A stretch of 64,000 nucleotides of DNA, from positions 806,001-870,000 of the forward strand of contig OZ245876.1 of assembly GCA_965229445.1 (NCBI GenBank), given 5' to 3'. Below are positions 18,518-27,947 of the stretch, one piece after another. The position numbers were made by a program, and so were the translations under genes. A model generated the notes under the pieces. It had not been told where the DNA came from. It did not search any database and was given only the letters and a program-made list of their open reading frames with translations. Every line of letters starts with the position of its first letter. The stretch's first letter is position 1. This stretch comes from Owenweeksia sp965229445. Its GTDB lineage: Bacteria; Bacteroidota; Bacteroidia; Flavobacteriales; Schleiferiaceae.

Positions 18518-19282
18518 ATGATAGCGGTAATCTCCCCAGCTAAAACCCTCGATTTTAATAGCGACCAATCAATTGGTCCTGAAAGCATTCCCTATTTTGT
18601 GGAGGATGCGGCCAGGGTAAATCGCAAATTGAGATCCTTATCTCGCAAGAAATTGCGAGAACTACAAAACATTAGTGTTCAACTAGCGGCTCAAAATTTT
18701 CAACGAAATCAGGATTGGAATCCGGATCATCAAACGGATACCAGACAGGCAGCCCTGTGTTTTAAAGGCGATGTTTACCTGGGTATGCAAGCTCAAAAAT
18801 GGTCTGAAGCGGACATGAACTACGCTGCAGAACACTTGAAAATACTGTCAGGACTTTATGGAGTATTAAGGCCTACTGATCTTATTAAGCCCTATCGTCT
18901 GGAGATGGGTACCAAATTGCCGGTGGGGAGGCGAAAGGATTTGTATCACTTCTGGAGTGACCGGTTGAAAAAGTATTTTAAGGAACAAATTGATTCGGAA
19001 CAACTGATTGTCAATTTGGCCAGCAATGAATATTTCGAAGCTATTAGAGTGGCTAAGCTTAAAAATCCGATATTGAGCGTGGAGTTTAAGGATTACTCCA
19101 ATGGTGAGTATAGGGTGCTAAGTTTCTTCGCTAAAAAAGCGAGAGGTATGATGGCAGACTTCATGGTGCGGAACAGAATAGACAATCCTGAAGCCTTGAA
19201 GTCGTTTATTACAGAGTCGTATTATTACGATGACAAAAGTTCATCAAATGACAAGTTTGTATTTTTACGGGATAAGAAATGA
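18518..19282 (+). CDS. yaaA: Peroxide stress protein YaaA
   Basis: A 254-residue YaaA (DUF328/UPF0246) protein, which in E. coli limits intracellular iron and damage during hydrogen-peroxide stress. The start VISPAKTLDF, the LSGLYGVLRPTDLIKPYRLEMG block near residue 110 and the late VEFKDYSNGEYRVLSFFAKKARGMMADF block are the defining motifs. Full length. Its stop overlaps the next ATG (ATGA), coupling it to a barrel protein. Confidence 0.95.
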   Translation: MIAVISPAKTLDFNSDQSIGPESIPYFVEDAARVNRKLRSLSRKKLRELQNISVQLAAQNFQRNQDWNPDHQTDTRQAALCFKGDVYLGMQAQKWSEADMNYAAEHLKILSGLYGVLRPTDLIKPYRLEMGTKLPVGRRKDLYHFWSDRLKKYFKEQIDSEQLIVNLASNEYFEAIRVAKLKNPILSVEFKDYSNGEYRVLSFFAKKARGMMADFMVRNRIDNPEALKSFITESYYYDDKSSSNDKFVFLRDKK

Positions 19283-19962
19283 ATCGTAGCTTGAGAAATA
19301 TCATAGGTGCAGGATTGGTTTGTCTGCTATTTTCAATGTCAGCTGAAGCACAGAATAGGTTGGCCTATACGGAATTTGGCTTTGGTGTAGGAACCATGAA
19401 TTATTCGGGAGACATTGCTACCACTACTACGGTTTCTGCACTGATAACCGAAACCAGGCCAAACTTTAGTGTCTTCGCAAAACGCCATTTCAACGATTGG
19501 TTTGGCATGGGTCTGCTGGCCAGTTATGGTTCCTTCTACGCAAATGACATTAATCATACCCACCAGACCCGGGGTCTTGAAGTCACTACCTCTATGTTTC
19601 AGATAAATCCTTTCCTTGAGATAAACCTTATCAAGTTCGGTAAGTTTCATTATGAAAGAAAATTCTCAATTTTCCTGAGAGCAGGGGGAGGATATCTGGC
19701 CTATAACCCAGATCCTTTGGCCGCGGATATTTATCCACCAGAATTTGAGCCACAGATTTATGCTTATACTACCTTCAATTTCTTTGGCGCCCTTGGCATG
19801 AAGTTCAGACTAGGATACGAGACTATCCTGACCTTTGATCTTTCCTTACATAATTCAGGAGTTGATAATCTGGATGGGATTCTGGCTATAGACCCTAACC
19901 ATCGCGGTGCAAATGATACCTACGGCGGAATAAACGTATCAATTAGCAAGGCAATCTTCTAG
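19279..19962 (+). CDS. Outer-membrane beta-barrel protein (DUF6089-like)
   Basis: A 227-residue protein with a signal peptide ending near AEAQ (residues 22-25). The mature part begins with a strand YTEFGFGVGTMNYSGD and continues with barrel-like strands (FSVFAKRHFNDWFGMGL, FLRAGGGYLAYNP, LGMKFRLGYETILTFDLSLH), closing with a conserved-looking NDTYGGINVSISKAIF end. This resembles the DUF6089 barrel family of Bacteroidota. Coupled to yaaA by overlap; the stop codon overlaps the convergent lipoprotein gene's stop in a shared CTAG. Confidence 0.75.
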   Translation: MNRSLRNIIGAGLVCLLFSMSAEAQNRLAYTEFGFGVGTMNYSGDIATTTTVSALITETRPNFSVFAKRHFNDWFGMGLLASYGSFYANDINHTHQTRGLEVTTSMFQINPFLEINLIKFGKFHYERKFSIFLRAGGGYLAYNPDPLAADIYPPEFEPQIYAYTTFNFFGALGMKFRLGYETILTFDLSLHNSGVDNLDGILAIDPNHRGANDTYGGINVSISKAIF

Positions 19963-21440
19963 AACTGACGCTCGTATGCCCCCAGATCTGGTTGCCCGTT
20001 AAAATTTCGGTTTAAGCCGAGTATATCTAGTGGAATCCCGATGCTTATCACCCCACTACCCTGATCAACAGCTTGAGAAACACTATCCAAGGCATAACGA
20101 TTGGCGTCGGTATCAGCAAAGCCAGGGTCTCCATTTACTACTATATTTTCAAAGAAGGTTGGGTCGGTGATGTCAAAGCCCCGATCATCGGGATCTGAAT
20201 CTAGTTTGAGAATGGCATTTTCCACCTTATAACTCAAACTTCCACTTTGATCTTGTAATATGGCCAGTTCCTGACGATTGTTGCCACTGATGATACAATT
20301 TCCAAAATAGGCCTGATTCAAATCTCTTACCACACGTACAATGGCTCCGGAAGCATCCTGCAAATCAACAAAATTGCTTAGGCTTACTCCGGCAGAGGTG
20401 CGGGTGCTCAAATTCCAGTAGTTGGCAAAGGTGCATTGCCGGAAGTCATAAGATCCTCCGAAGGCGTAGAACAAGTGTAAGCCGGCATTGGCCACCACCA
20501 GTGAGTGGGCTTCCATATTGCCATAACCACCAAAAATTGCCGTTCTCGAAGAATTTAAAATGTAACTATACCTAATATCGAGATTCTTGGTGAGCGTACT
20601 ATCTAACCGTAAAGCCGTGGTGGCATTTTTTATGACCGCATTTCTAATGGAATTGTTTACGCTACCGCCTTGTAGGAATATACCCCCCAAAGCTCCTCCC
20701 CATTGACCGGGAACATCTTCATAATAAGGTTCCAATCTATCACCTGAAAATACGACAGAATCTCCTGAACCGGGATTTCCCGCATTATCTCCCACTCGTA
20801 AACTACCACCATTGGAAACCCACAGGCCAGAATTATTGTAGAAATGAACTCTGGCTCCAGTGTTAATATTTAACACACATCCGCTGTCAACTACCGCATA
20901 ACCATAAATGACATGCGGCTTATCACCGATCCAGGTTTCATTACAATTAATGACACTATATGGAATGAAAGTGCCCCCAATTTGAATAAATCTGTTTGGG
21001 AAATGGAAATAGGCATCACGTACCAGGCTGACCAACTTCACGTCCTGCCGTATGCCTTTGTTGCTGAAAAGCAAACTATCCACATTTAGAAATTCCTTGC
21101 TCCCAGTCGTGCTATTCACTTCAACAAAAACATAAATGCTATCCTTCCCCAAGATTTCAACATCGGTAAATTGCTGACCACTTTTACCGTTTACATTGAT
21201 ATTATAACTGCTGGTCTGACCGCTACCCAGGAAAATATCATCGATAATTACCTTGTTCTCATCAGGATTGTACACCTTTAATACATAGGTGCTGCTCCCA
21301 ACAGTAGAGAATACCGTATCCAGAAAAAGTGTATCGGTAGAAAACTCAAGTTTCACACCACTACCGGCCACCGGTTCATCTCTACGGCATGAAAAAAGTA
21401 CCAGAGAAAGAAGGGAAAGTATTATCAGAATGTATCTCAT
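19959..21440 (-). CDS. Lipoprotein with right-handed parallel beta-helix
   Basis: A 493-residue protein when started at the ATG at 21440, which places a lipoprotein signal peptide (hydrophobic core then lipobox LVLFSC) at the N-terminus; the longer frame to 21476 would spoil this. Residues ~25-140 form an Ig-like domain (LEFSTDTLFLDTVFSTVGS is typical of choice-of-anchor modules). The rest has repeated N- and G-rich turns with short strands, including AVIKNATTALRLDS, the pattern of a parallel beta-helix, and it ends GQPDLGAYERQF. It is probably surface- or periplasm-facing. The ligand is unknown. Confidence 0.8.
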   Translation of the reverse strand: MRYILIILSLLSLVLFSCRRDEPVAGSGVKLEFSTDTLFLDTVFSTVGSSTYVLKVYNPDENKVIIDDIFLGSGQTSSYNINVNGKSGQQFTDVEILGKDSIYVFVEVNSTTGSKEFLNVDSLLFSNKGIRQDVKLVSLVRDAYFHFPNRFIQIGGTFIPYSVINCNETWIGDKPHVIYGYAVVDSGCVLNINTGARVHFYNNSGLWVSNGGSLRVGDNAGNPGSGDSVVFSGDRLEPYYEDVPGQWGGALGGIFLQGGSVNNSIRNAVIKNATTALRLDSTLTKNLDIRYSYILNSSRTAIFGGYGNMEAHSLVVANAGLHLFYAFGGSYDFRQCTFANYWNLSTRTSAGVSLSNFVDLQDASGAIVRVVRDLNQAYFGNCIISGNNRQELAILQDQSGSLSYKVENAILKLDSDPDDRGFDITDPTFFENIVVNGDPGFADTDANRYALDSVSQAVDQGSGVISIGIPLDILGLNRNFNGQPDLGAYERQF

Positions 21441-21502
21441 CTCAATCAGAACGACACCATTGCAGGGATATTTCAATGGGCTAAATTCTTTGTTATTAAA
21501 GT

Positions 21503-21534
21503 TTTGTCTATTGCGGGAAACTCTGCTATCTTTG
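21503..21534 (+). promoter_or_regulatory. Promoter of rpmE2
   Basis: TTTG at 21503-21506, a 20-nt spacer, and TATCTTTG at 21527-21534: an exact Bacteroidota -33/-7 pair, giving a leader of about 45 nt before the L31 ATG. The clearest promoter in the window. Confidence 0.7.
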
Positions 21535-21584
21535 CAGCCCTTTAAAAGTTGGGCAAAAACCTAACGCCAAAGAAACTAAGAATT

Positions 21585-21836
21585 ATGAAAAAAGATATCC
21601 ATCCAGATAATTATCGTCTTTGTGTTTTTAAAGACATGGGTACTGGTGATGAATTTATCACTCGCTCTTGTGCTGAAACCAAGGATACAGTTGAAAAAGA
21701 CGGAGAAACCTATCCTCTGGTAAAGATGGAAATTTCCGCTGCTTCGCACCCCTTTTATACCGGTAAAATGAAATTGGTTGACTCTGCAGGTAGAGTTGAT
21801 AAATTCCGCAACCGTTATTCTAAGTTTAAGAAGTAA
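21585..21836 (+). CDS. rpmE2: 50S ribosomal protein L31, type B
   Basis: An 83-residue L31 starting at the ATG at 21585 (MKKDIHPDNYRLCVFKDM). The Cys pattern of zinc-binding type A L31 is missing and the insertion FITRSCAETKDTVEKDGETYPL is type B. The conserved end SHPFYTGKMKLVDSAGRVDKFRNRY is intact. Type B L31 replaces the zinc form under zinc limitation in some bacteria but is often the only L31 in Bacteroidota. Followed by a strong terminator. Confidence 0.97.
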   Translation: MKKDIHPDNYRLCVFKDMGTGDEFITRSCAETKDTVEKDGETYPLVKMEISAASHPFYTGKMKLVDSAGRVDKFRNRYSKFKK

Positions 21837-21856
21837 TTTTCTGAGAACGATACATT

Positions 21857-21894
21857 CAACCCCGGTCTGCCTAAAGCGGATTCGGGGTTTTTTT
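21857..21894 (+). terminator. Intrinsic terminator of rpmE2
   Basis: AACCCCG...CGGGGTT stem-loop followed by a run of seven T, about 20 nt past the L31 stop. Confidence 0.85.
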
Positions 21895-21940
21895 ATGTTT
21901 TTGATCCTGCACCCATTAACTTTGATTTAAATATTCACAC

Positions 21941-23116
21941 ATGCAGATTCTACTATACGATCGCGAATTGCATCAGCAGCTTTATCCCTTGAGTTTTACT
22001 CGTCCTGTTTCAGAGTTGAGAACCGGAATACTAACGCTTCGTGAAAAGTGGGAACGTCGCATTGACTCAGAATATTTCTGGGATACGGCAGCGTATCTGT
22101 CTGAACTTTATCCGACAAGTTCTTCTGTTGATTTGATGATAAATGCCGCTGTATGCGCTACTGATCAATTGGCAGGTGTCGTTACAGAACTTAAGGACGG
22201 ACAAGCCCTGGTGCATAAGAATATTGTTATCGCTCAAAAGGTATCTGGAGATTTTAGAGGATGGGAGAATTTGGATAAAATGGAATGTGTGCCATATGAT
22301 GATGAGATTAACTTTATTGATCGACCGTGGAAATTGTTCCTTCGCAATGCTGAGGAATTAGAGAATGATTTCACCTTACTTACCAGGGGAAGAAGCTCTG
22401 CTTCCATAAGCAATACGAACAATATTATTGGTGATCGGATTTTTTTGGAAGAGGGTGCCAGGGCTGAGTATGCAACCTTCAATACTCTGGATGGACCTGT
22501 ATATCTTGGGAAAGATTCTTTGGTAATGGAAGGAGCGATGGTAAGAGGAGGGCTCGCAGTTGGTGACCATTCTCAGTTAAAAATGGGCGCTAAAATATAT
22601 GGGCCTACCACCCTGGGTCCCTGGTGTAAATTGGGAGGTGAAGTTGGAAATTCAATTCTGATAGGGTATAGCAACAAAGGACACGATGGGTATTTGGGCA
22701 ATGCAGTAATAGGGGAGTGGTGCAATCTGGGAGCTGATACCAACAATTCAAATCTGAAGAACAACTATGATGAAGTTCGGGTTTGGAGTTATGCACAGCA
22801 GAGTTTTGAGAGAACAGGTTTGCAGTTTTGTGGTTTGATTATGGGCGATCACTCCAAGTGTGGCATAAATACGATGTTTAATACGGGTACCGTGACGGGT
22901 ATTATGTGCAACATATTTGGCAGCGGATTTCCCAGAACTTATATCCCTTCCTTTAGTTGGGGTGGTTCCGGAGGATATTCGATATATAAGTTTGAAAAGG
23001 CTATCGATACGGCTAAAAGAGTTTTGGCCCGACGCGGACGAGAACTTTCTGAATCTGAAGTCCAAGTGCTAAAACATGTTTTTGACATGACAGCACCGTG
23101 GCGTGTTAAGTCATAA
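21941..23116 (+). CDS. GlmU-family putative sugar nucleotidyltransferase
   Basis: A 391-residue protein of the Bacteroidota GlmU-like family. The N-terminal half is a divergent nucleotidyltransferase-like domain; its start (ILLYDRELHQQLYPLSFTRPVSELRTG) is typical of this family rather than of true GlmU with its LAAGxGTRM loop. The C-terminal half (from ~residue 180) is a left-handed beta-helix with hexapeptide repeats such as GPVYLG, VMEGAMVRGG and IYGPTTLGPWCKLGGEV. It may make or modify a nucleotide sugar, but loss of the canonical activation loop leaves the reaction uncertain. Confidence 0.85.
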   Translation: MQILLYDRELHQQLYPLSFTRPVSELRTGILTLREKWERRIDSEYFWDTAAYLSELYPTSSSVDLMINAAVCATDQLAGVVTELKDGQALVHKNIVIAQKVSGDFRGWENLDKMECVPYDDEINFIDRPWKLFLRNAEELENDFTLLTRGRSSASISNTNNIIGDRIFLEEGARAEYATFNTLDGPVYLGKDSLVMEGAMVRGGLAVGDHSQLKMGAKIYGPTTLGPWCKLGGEVGNSILIGYSNKGHDGYLGNAVIGEWCNLGADTNNSNLKNNYDEVRVWSYAQQSFERTGLQFCGLIMGDHSKCGINTMFNTGTVTGIMCNIFGSGFPRTYIPSFSWGGSGGYSIYKFEKAIDTAKRVLARRGRELSESEVQVLKHVFDMTAPWRVKS

Positions 23117-23286
23117 TTAGCCCTTTGGCATAGCTATTGACTTTAATTGGCGACAATGAGTTATATAGTTCCTGTCTGACACAATGACTAGTAATTAAGC
23201 CAGCTTGCAAAAGCGCTACTTTCCAGCATTTTAATTCTCAGGCGCTCGATAATAAAAAAGCGAAAGGCTTACCAGGCGAAAGAAAT

Positions 23287-25782
23287 ATGAAGTATAAAAA
23301 TATCCCAGGACTTGACAGTCTGTCACTTGAAAACTTGATTACTGAAGATACAGAATTCATTCCTCTGATGACAAATGAGGATGAAGAGAATATGGAGCAG
23401 GAGCAAATTCCTGATACACTTCCGATCTTACCCTTAAGAAATACGGTACTCTTTCCTGGGGTGGTGATTCCCATAACTGCTGGTAGAGATCGTTCGATCA
23501 AACTGCTTCAGCAAGCTAATAAGAGCAAATCCCTGATTGGCGTGGTTAGTCAAACCAATGCGGAGAATGAAGACCCTGGTATCAATGATGTTTATAAGGT
23601 TGGTACGGTAGCCAGAATTATACGCATGTTTAAGATGCCTGATGGAAACACAACCGTCATTATTCAGGGTAAAAAGCGCTTTCATTTAAATAAGTTTTTG
23701 CAGGAAGATCCCTATCTGTTGGCAGAGGTTTCTGCGGTTGATGATGCGATGGGAGATCAGAAGGATCAAAAATTTGCGGCCTTGATGGATTCCATTAAGG
23801 ATCTTGCCCTTCAAATTATTCAGGAGTCTCCAAATATCCCTAGTGAGGCTGCATTTGCTTTGAAAAACATCGAAAGCAGCACTTTTCTGTTGAATTTCAT
23901 TTCTTCTAACATGAATCTTGATGTTGCCAGCAAGCAAGCATTGTTAGAAACCAAGAGTATCGATGACCGGGCCAACAAGGTTTTACAGCATCTGCACGAT
24001 GAGTTGAAGATGCTGGAAATGAAAAATGAAATCCAGAGTAAAGTAAAGACGGAGTTTGACCAGCAGCAGCGAGAGTACTTTCTGCACCAGCAAATGAAAC
24101 AAATCCAGGAGGAGCTGGGAGGCAATAGTTCTGAAGAAGAAATTGAAGAAATGCGCCGGCTGGCAGGACTAAAAAAGTGGCCCGAGACAGTAGGAGAGAC
24201 CTTCGAAAAGGAGCTTAAGAAACTACAACGAATGAATCCTCAGGTTCCTGAATTTAGCATTCAGCGCAACTATCTGGAGTTCATGTTAGACTTGCCGTGG
24301 GAGGATTATTCTGAAGACCATTTTGACCTGAAGCGGGCGCAGAAAATTCTGGATCGTGATCATTACGGTCTCGACAAGGTAAAGCAAAGAATTATTGAGC
24401 ACCTGGCCGTTTTGAAGTTAAAAGGAGATATGAAATCTCCCATACTCTGCCTTTATGGTCCTCCGGGAGTAGGTAAAACGAGTCTTGGAAAATCTGTTGC
24501 GGAAGCGCTCGGCAGGAAGTATGTGAGAATGTCGCTAGGTGGTATGCGCGATGAAGCGGAAATCCGTGGTCATCGCAAAACCTATATCGGCGCCATGCCA
24601 GGGAGAGTGATCCAGAATATCAAGAAGGTAGGCACTTCAAACCCCGTATTTGTTCTGGATGAAATAGATAAACTCACCATGAGTGCCGGTCACGGGGATC
24701 CATCCTCAGCAATGCTGGAAGTTCTTGATCCTGAGCAGAATAATGAATTCTATGACAACTACCTTGAAATGGGTTATGACCTGAGCAAAGTGATGTTTAT
24801 TGCCACGGCTAACAACCTCAGAACGATTCCTTCTGCCCTTCGCGATCGCATGGAGATTATTGAGATTAATGGATATACGGTAGAGGAGAAGGTGGAGATT
24901 GCCAATACCCACCTTTTGCCAAAGCAATTAAAAGAGCACGGGCTTAAAAAGGGAGATCTTACCATCGGAAAGAAAGTGCTGGAGTTTGTGGTTGAGAATT
25001 ATACCAGAGAATCCGGAGTGCGTGGTCTAGATAAGGTCGTGGCGAAGTTGGTGAGATATGCAGCACGTCAGGTGGCCATGGATCAAGAGTACACCAAGAA
25101 ACTCACCAATGAACGAGCAGTTGAAATTCTGGGACCCAAACGCTTTAACAGGGACAAGTACCAGGGCAATGAAATTGCCGGGGTAGTGACCGGGTTGGCC
25201 TGGACTCCCGTTGGTGGCGAAATCCTTTTTATTGAGTCTTCCTTAAGTAAGGGTAGAGGAAAACTAACAGTTACCGGAAACTTGGGGGATGTCATGAAAG
25301 AGTCAGCGGTAATTGCCATGGCCTATCTCAAAGCCCACGCCCCTGAGTTTGGTGTTGACCCGCATGTGCTTGATGAGTGGGATGTTCATATTCATTTCCC
25401 TGAGGGCGCGACGCCAAAAGATGGCCCATCGGCCGGGATCGCAATTCTAACTTCACTAGCATCATTGTATAGTCAGCGAAGAGTGAAAAATCGTATGGCT
25501 ATGACCGGTGAAATTACCTTAAGAGGCCGGGTGTTACCGGTAGGAGGTATTAAGGAGAAAATTCTGGCCGCTAAACGGGCAAATATTAAGGAGATTATCC
25601 TTAGTTCCGAAAATCAGAAGGATATTGAAGAAATACGGAAGGATTATCTAAGAGGCTTAAAATTTCACTTTGTAGATAATATGATGGAGGTGATTAGTCT
25701 GGGCCTAACGCAACAAAAGGTTAAAAATCCCATTGACGTAACTTCATCGAAAACAAAGAAAGCAGAGGCTAAAACTAATTAA
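23287..25782 (+). CDS. lon: ATP-dependent protease Lon (endopeptidase La)
   Basis: An 831-residue Lon protease. It has the N-terminal LON substrate-binding domain (begins LPILPLRNTVLFPGVVIPI near residue 45), a coiled-coil linker, an AAA+ module with Walker A GPPGVGKT near residues 391-398 and VFVLDEIDKL as Walker B, and a C-terminal protease domain with the Ser-Lys dyad: S715 in PKDGPSAGI and K758 in GGIKEK, at the same spacing as in E. coli Lon. Cytoplasmic, degrades damaged and regulatory proteins. Confidence 0.98.
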   Translation: MKYKNIPGLDSLSLENLITEDTEFIPLMTNEDEENMEQEQIPDTLPILPLRNTVLFPGVVIPITAGRDRSIKLLQQANKSKSLIGVVSQTNAENEDPGINDVYKVGTVARIIRMFKMPDGNTTVIIQGKKRFHLNKFLQEDPYLLAEVSAVDDAMGDQKDQKFAALMDSIKDLALQIIQESPNIPSEAAFALKNIESSTFLLNFISSNMNLDVASKQALLETKSIDDRANKVLQHLHDELKMLEMKNEIQSKVKTEFDQQQREYFLHQQMKQIQEELGGNSSEEEIEEMRRLAGLKKWPETVGETFEKELKKLQRMNPQVPEFSIQRNYLEFMLDLPWEDYSEDHFDLKRAQKILDRDHYGLDKVKQRIIEHLAVLKLKGDMKSPILCLYGPPGVGKTSLGKSVAEALGRKYVRMSLGGMRDEAEIRGHRKTYIGAMPGRVIQNIKKVGTSNPVFVLDEIDKLTMSAGHGDPSSAMLEVLDPEQNNEFYDNYLEMGYDLSKVMFIATANNLRTIPSALRDRMEIIEINGYTVEEKVEIANTHLLPKQLKEHGLKKGDLTIGKKVLEFVVENYTRESGVRGLDKVVAKLVRYAARQVAMDQEYTKKLTNERAVEILGPKRFNRDKYQGNEIAGVVTGLAWTPVGGEILFIESSLSKGRGKLTVTGNLGDVMKESAVIAMAYLKAHAPEFGVDPHVLDEWDVHIHFPEGATPKDGPSAGIAILTSLASLYSQRRVKNRMAMTGEITLRGRVLPVGGIKEKILAAKRANIKEIILSSENQKDIEEIRKDYLRGLKFHFVDNMMEVISLGLTQQKVKNPIDVTSSKTKKAEAKTN

Positions 25783-25850
25783 GATACACTTGTGAAGCTA
25801 AATGGGAAATTATTAGTACGTCTCAGCGTTCTAAGTGATATTTTCGCTTC

Positions 25851-26891
25851 ATGAGGTTCCTTCTGGTTGTCTTTCTTGGTTGTACCCTTTCCCTTCAAGC
25901 TCAAATTGGAGGGCGGTCGGTTTATCAATTTCTCAATATTGTTCCGTCTGCCCGTGTTGCTGGCCAGGGAGGCAATGCTATCGCTAATCCTGAAGCCGAT
26001 CTGAACTTTGCTCTTTGGAACCCGGCCTTGCTAAATGCCGACATGCATAATCAGGTTAGCATCAGCATGATTGATTATTTAAGTGATATCACTTTGGGTG
26101 ATGTCAGTTATTCCAGGCATTATGATAGTATTGGTACTTTTTATGTCGGTCTTCGCTATCTGGATTATGGTGATTTTGATCGGCGGGATGTGATCGGCGT
26201 GGATCTTGGCCAATTTTCCGCATCAGAGTTAGCGGTGAATGTGGGTTATGGGTATCAACTCGACAGCAATTGGAGTTTTGGCGGAAATCTGAAATATATT
26301 TATTCGCAATTTGATGCCTTAAGCTCTAGCGGCATGGCTTTAGACTTGGCTGCCACCTATCAGATTCCCAGCAAGCGAATTGTTCTGGCACTAGTAGCCA
26401 AGAATATTGGATTTCAGTTCACACCCTATGAGGACCAACGGGAAAAGCTCCCATTTGAACTACAATTCGGTATTTCGAATCGATTTGAACACCTACCATT
26501 GCGTTGGCAGATTACCTTTGAGCAGTTGGAGACATTTGACCTCAGATATAAGGATCCTAGGTATCTTGTGGTAAACCAACTTACCGGGGAGGTGGAAGAC
26601 AACTCTCCTGGAATGATAAACAACCTTCTTCGTCATATGGTATTGGGCCTAGAGTTTGCTCCCACCAAAGCATTCAATATCCAGTTTGGCTATAACTTCC
26701 GAAAAAGACAGGAATTGAACCTGGATACTCGAAGAACTTCAGCCGGATTCTCTGTTGGCCTTGGAATTCGAATTTCAAAATTCAGAGTGAACTACGCTCG
26801 CAATATGTACCATGTTGCCGGTGCAGCCAATCATTTTAGCATAACCACCAGTTTGGGTGATTTCAGCAAAAAGAATGTCTCGCAAGATTAA
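25851..26891 (+). CDS. porQ: Type IX secretion system protein PorQ
   Basis: A 346-residue PorV/FadL-like outer-membrane barrel with a signal peptide ending at LQAQ. The segment VPSARVAGQGGNAIANPEAD, soon followed by FALWNPALL, is diagnostic of PorQ, which with PorU, PorV and PorZ forms the cell-surface attachment complex that processes T9SS cargo. The 3' end overlaps cmk by 17 nt, a porQ-cmk arrangement known in other Bacteroidota. The several T9SS cargo proteins in this window are its expected clients. Confidence 0.92.
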   Translation: MRFLLVVFLGCTLSLQAQIGGRSVYQFLNIVPSARVAGQGGNAIANPEADLNFALWNPALLNADMHNQVSISMIDYLSDITLGDVSYSRHYDSIGTFYVGLRYLDYGDFDRRDVIGVDLGQFSASELAVNVGYGYQLDSNWSFGGNLKYIYSQFDALSSSGMALDLAATYQIPSKRIVLALVAKNIGFQFTPYEDQREKLPFELQFGISNRFEHLPLRWQITFEQLETFDLRYKDPRYLVVNQLTGEVEDNSPGMINNLLRHMVLGLEFAPTKAFNIQFGYNFRKRQELNLDTRRTSAGFSVGLGIRISKFRVNYARNMYHVAGAANHFSITTSLGDFSKKNVSQD

Positions 26892-27564
26892 TATTGCCAT
26901 CGATGGATTTTCTTCTACTGGCAAAAGCACGCTTGCCAGAGAGCTGGCCAAAAAGTTGGGATATCGATATATAGATTCCGGGGCAATGTATCGTGCGGTA
27001 ACGCTTTATGCCATTGAACATGGAATCATCTCAAATGATAGATTGGACAATGAACGACTAATTGAATCACTAAAGGAAATCAAAATCAATTTTGAGTGGA
27101 ACCTTGAAGCCAAGGCATTTCAAGTGCATTTAAATGGAGTGAACGCGGAACCGGCAATCCGTCGAATGGAAGTGGCAAGATTTGTTAGTCCGGTAGCGGC
27201 CATCAGTGAGGTAAGGAGGTTCTTGGTTCAACAGCAGCAAGATATGGCCGGTTACAAGGGTATTGTAATGGATGGTAGGGATATTGGAACCGTAGTTTTA
27301 CCTGATGCCGAACTCAAGATCTTTGTAACTGCTTCTGAGGAGATACGAATACATCGAAGATGGAAAGAGTTGACCGCTCGTGGACTAGATATTAGCCATG
27401 AAGAGGTGGCCGAGAACCTAAGAAAACGCGACCATATAGACAGTACAAGGGAAGATAGCCCGTTAACACGCACAGATGACGCAATGCTTTTGGATAACTC
27501 TGAGCTAAGTCGTGAAGATCAGCTGAAACTAGCACTGAAATGGGTTGCGGAGAGAAGTGACTGA
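26875..27564 (+). CDS. cmk: Cytidylate kinase
   Basis: A 229-residue (d)CMP kinase. P-loop FSSTGKSTLARELA near residue 10, YIDSGAMYRAVTLYA in the CMP-binding lid region, and VMDGRDIGTVVLPDAELKIF near residue 130 are the family hallmarks, as is the late KRDHIDSTREDSPL segment. The ATG at 26875 is preferred over the in-frame GTG at 26857; it lies inside the end of porQ. Confidence 0.97.
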   Translation: MSRKINIAIDGFSSTGKSTLARELAKKLGYRYIDSGAMYRAVTLYAIEHGIISNDRLDNERLIESLKEIKINFEWNLEAKAFQVHLNGVNAEPAIRRMEVARFVSPVAAISEVRRFLVQQQQDMAGYKGIVMDGRDIGTVVLPDAELKIFVTASEEIRIHRRWKELTARGLDISHEEVAENLRKRDHIDSTREDSPLTRTDDAMLLDNSELSREDQLKLALKWVAERSD

Positions 27565-27659
27565 ATATGGGAATGGCCGCCTACTCAACTCTCGGTAGTT
27601 AAAATTAATTAAGGGAACTTTATTTTAAGTATTTAGCAATCAGTAATTTGTAGTTTGAT

Positions 27660-27947
27660 TCAAACTAGATTACCATTTTCCTCTTTTTTTCTCCATTCCA
27701 CCACACTTAGCAAATAAGCTGGAATCCCAACTGCCCCGATGAAAAAGATAAACCAAAACCACAAAGGATTGAATGGCTTTTGTCGGGTTGTATCTAACAG
27801 ACATATCGTCCATGCTATCACTATAAATAGCACACCCAAGCTGATATTCACATAACTTGTAGGACTGCGAAACAATGTTGTCAAAACGATAAGCAATCCT
27901 ATAACGTAAGTAAAGGTTGCAATCAATAATTTTCTTGTACTCATCAA
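27660..27947 (-). CDS. Small membrane protein, unknown
   Basis: A 95-residue protein with three predicted membrane segments: residues ~7-24, ~33-51 and ~62-81, ending in a charged tail (EWRKKEENGNLV). No family was recognised. The start could be either of two adjacent ATGs at 27947 or 27944. Hydrophobic segments with basic loops support it being a real, isolated gene. Confidence 0.55.
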   Translation of the reverse strand: MMSTRKLLIATFTYVIGLLIVLTTLFRSPTSYVNISLGVLFIVIAWTICLLDTTRQKPFNPLWFWFIFFIGAVGIPAYLLSVVEWRKKEENGNLV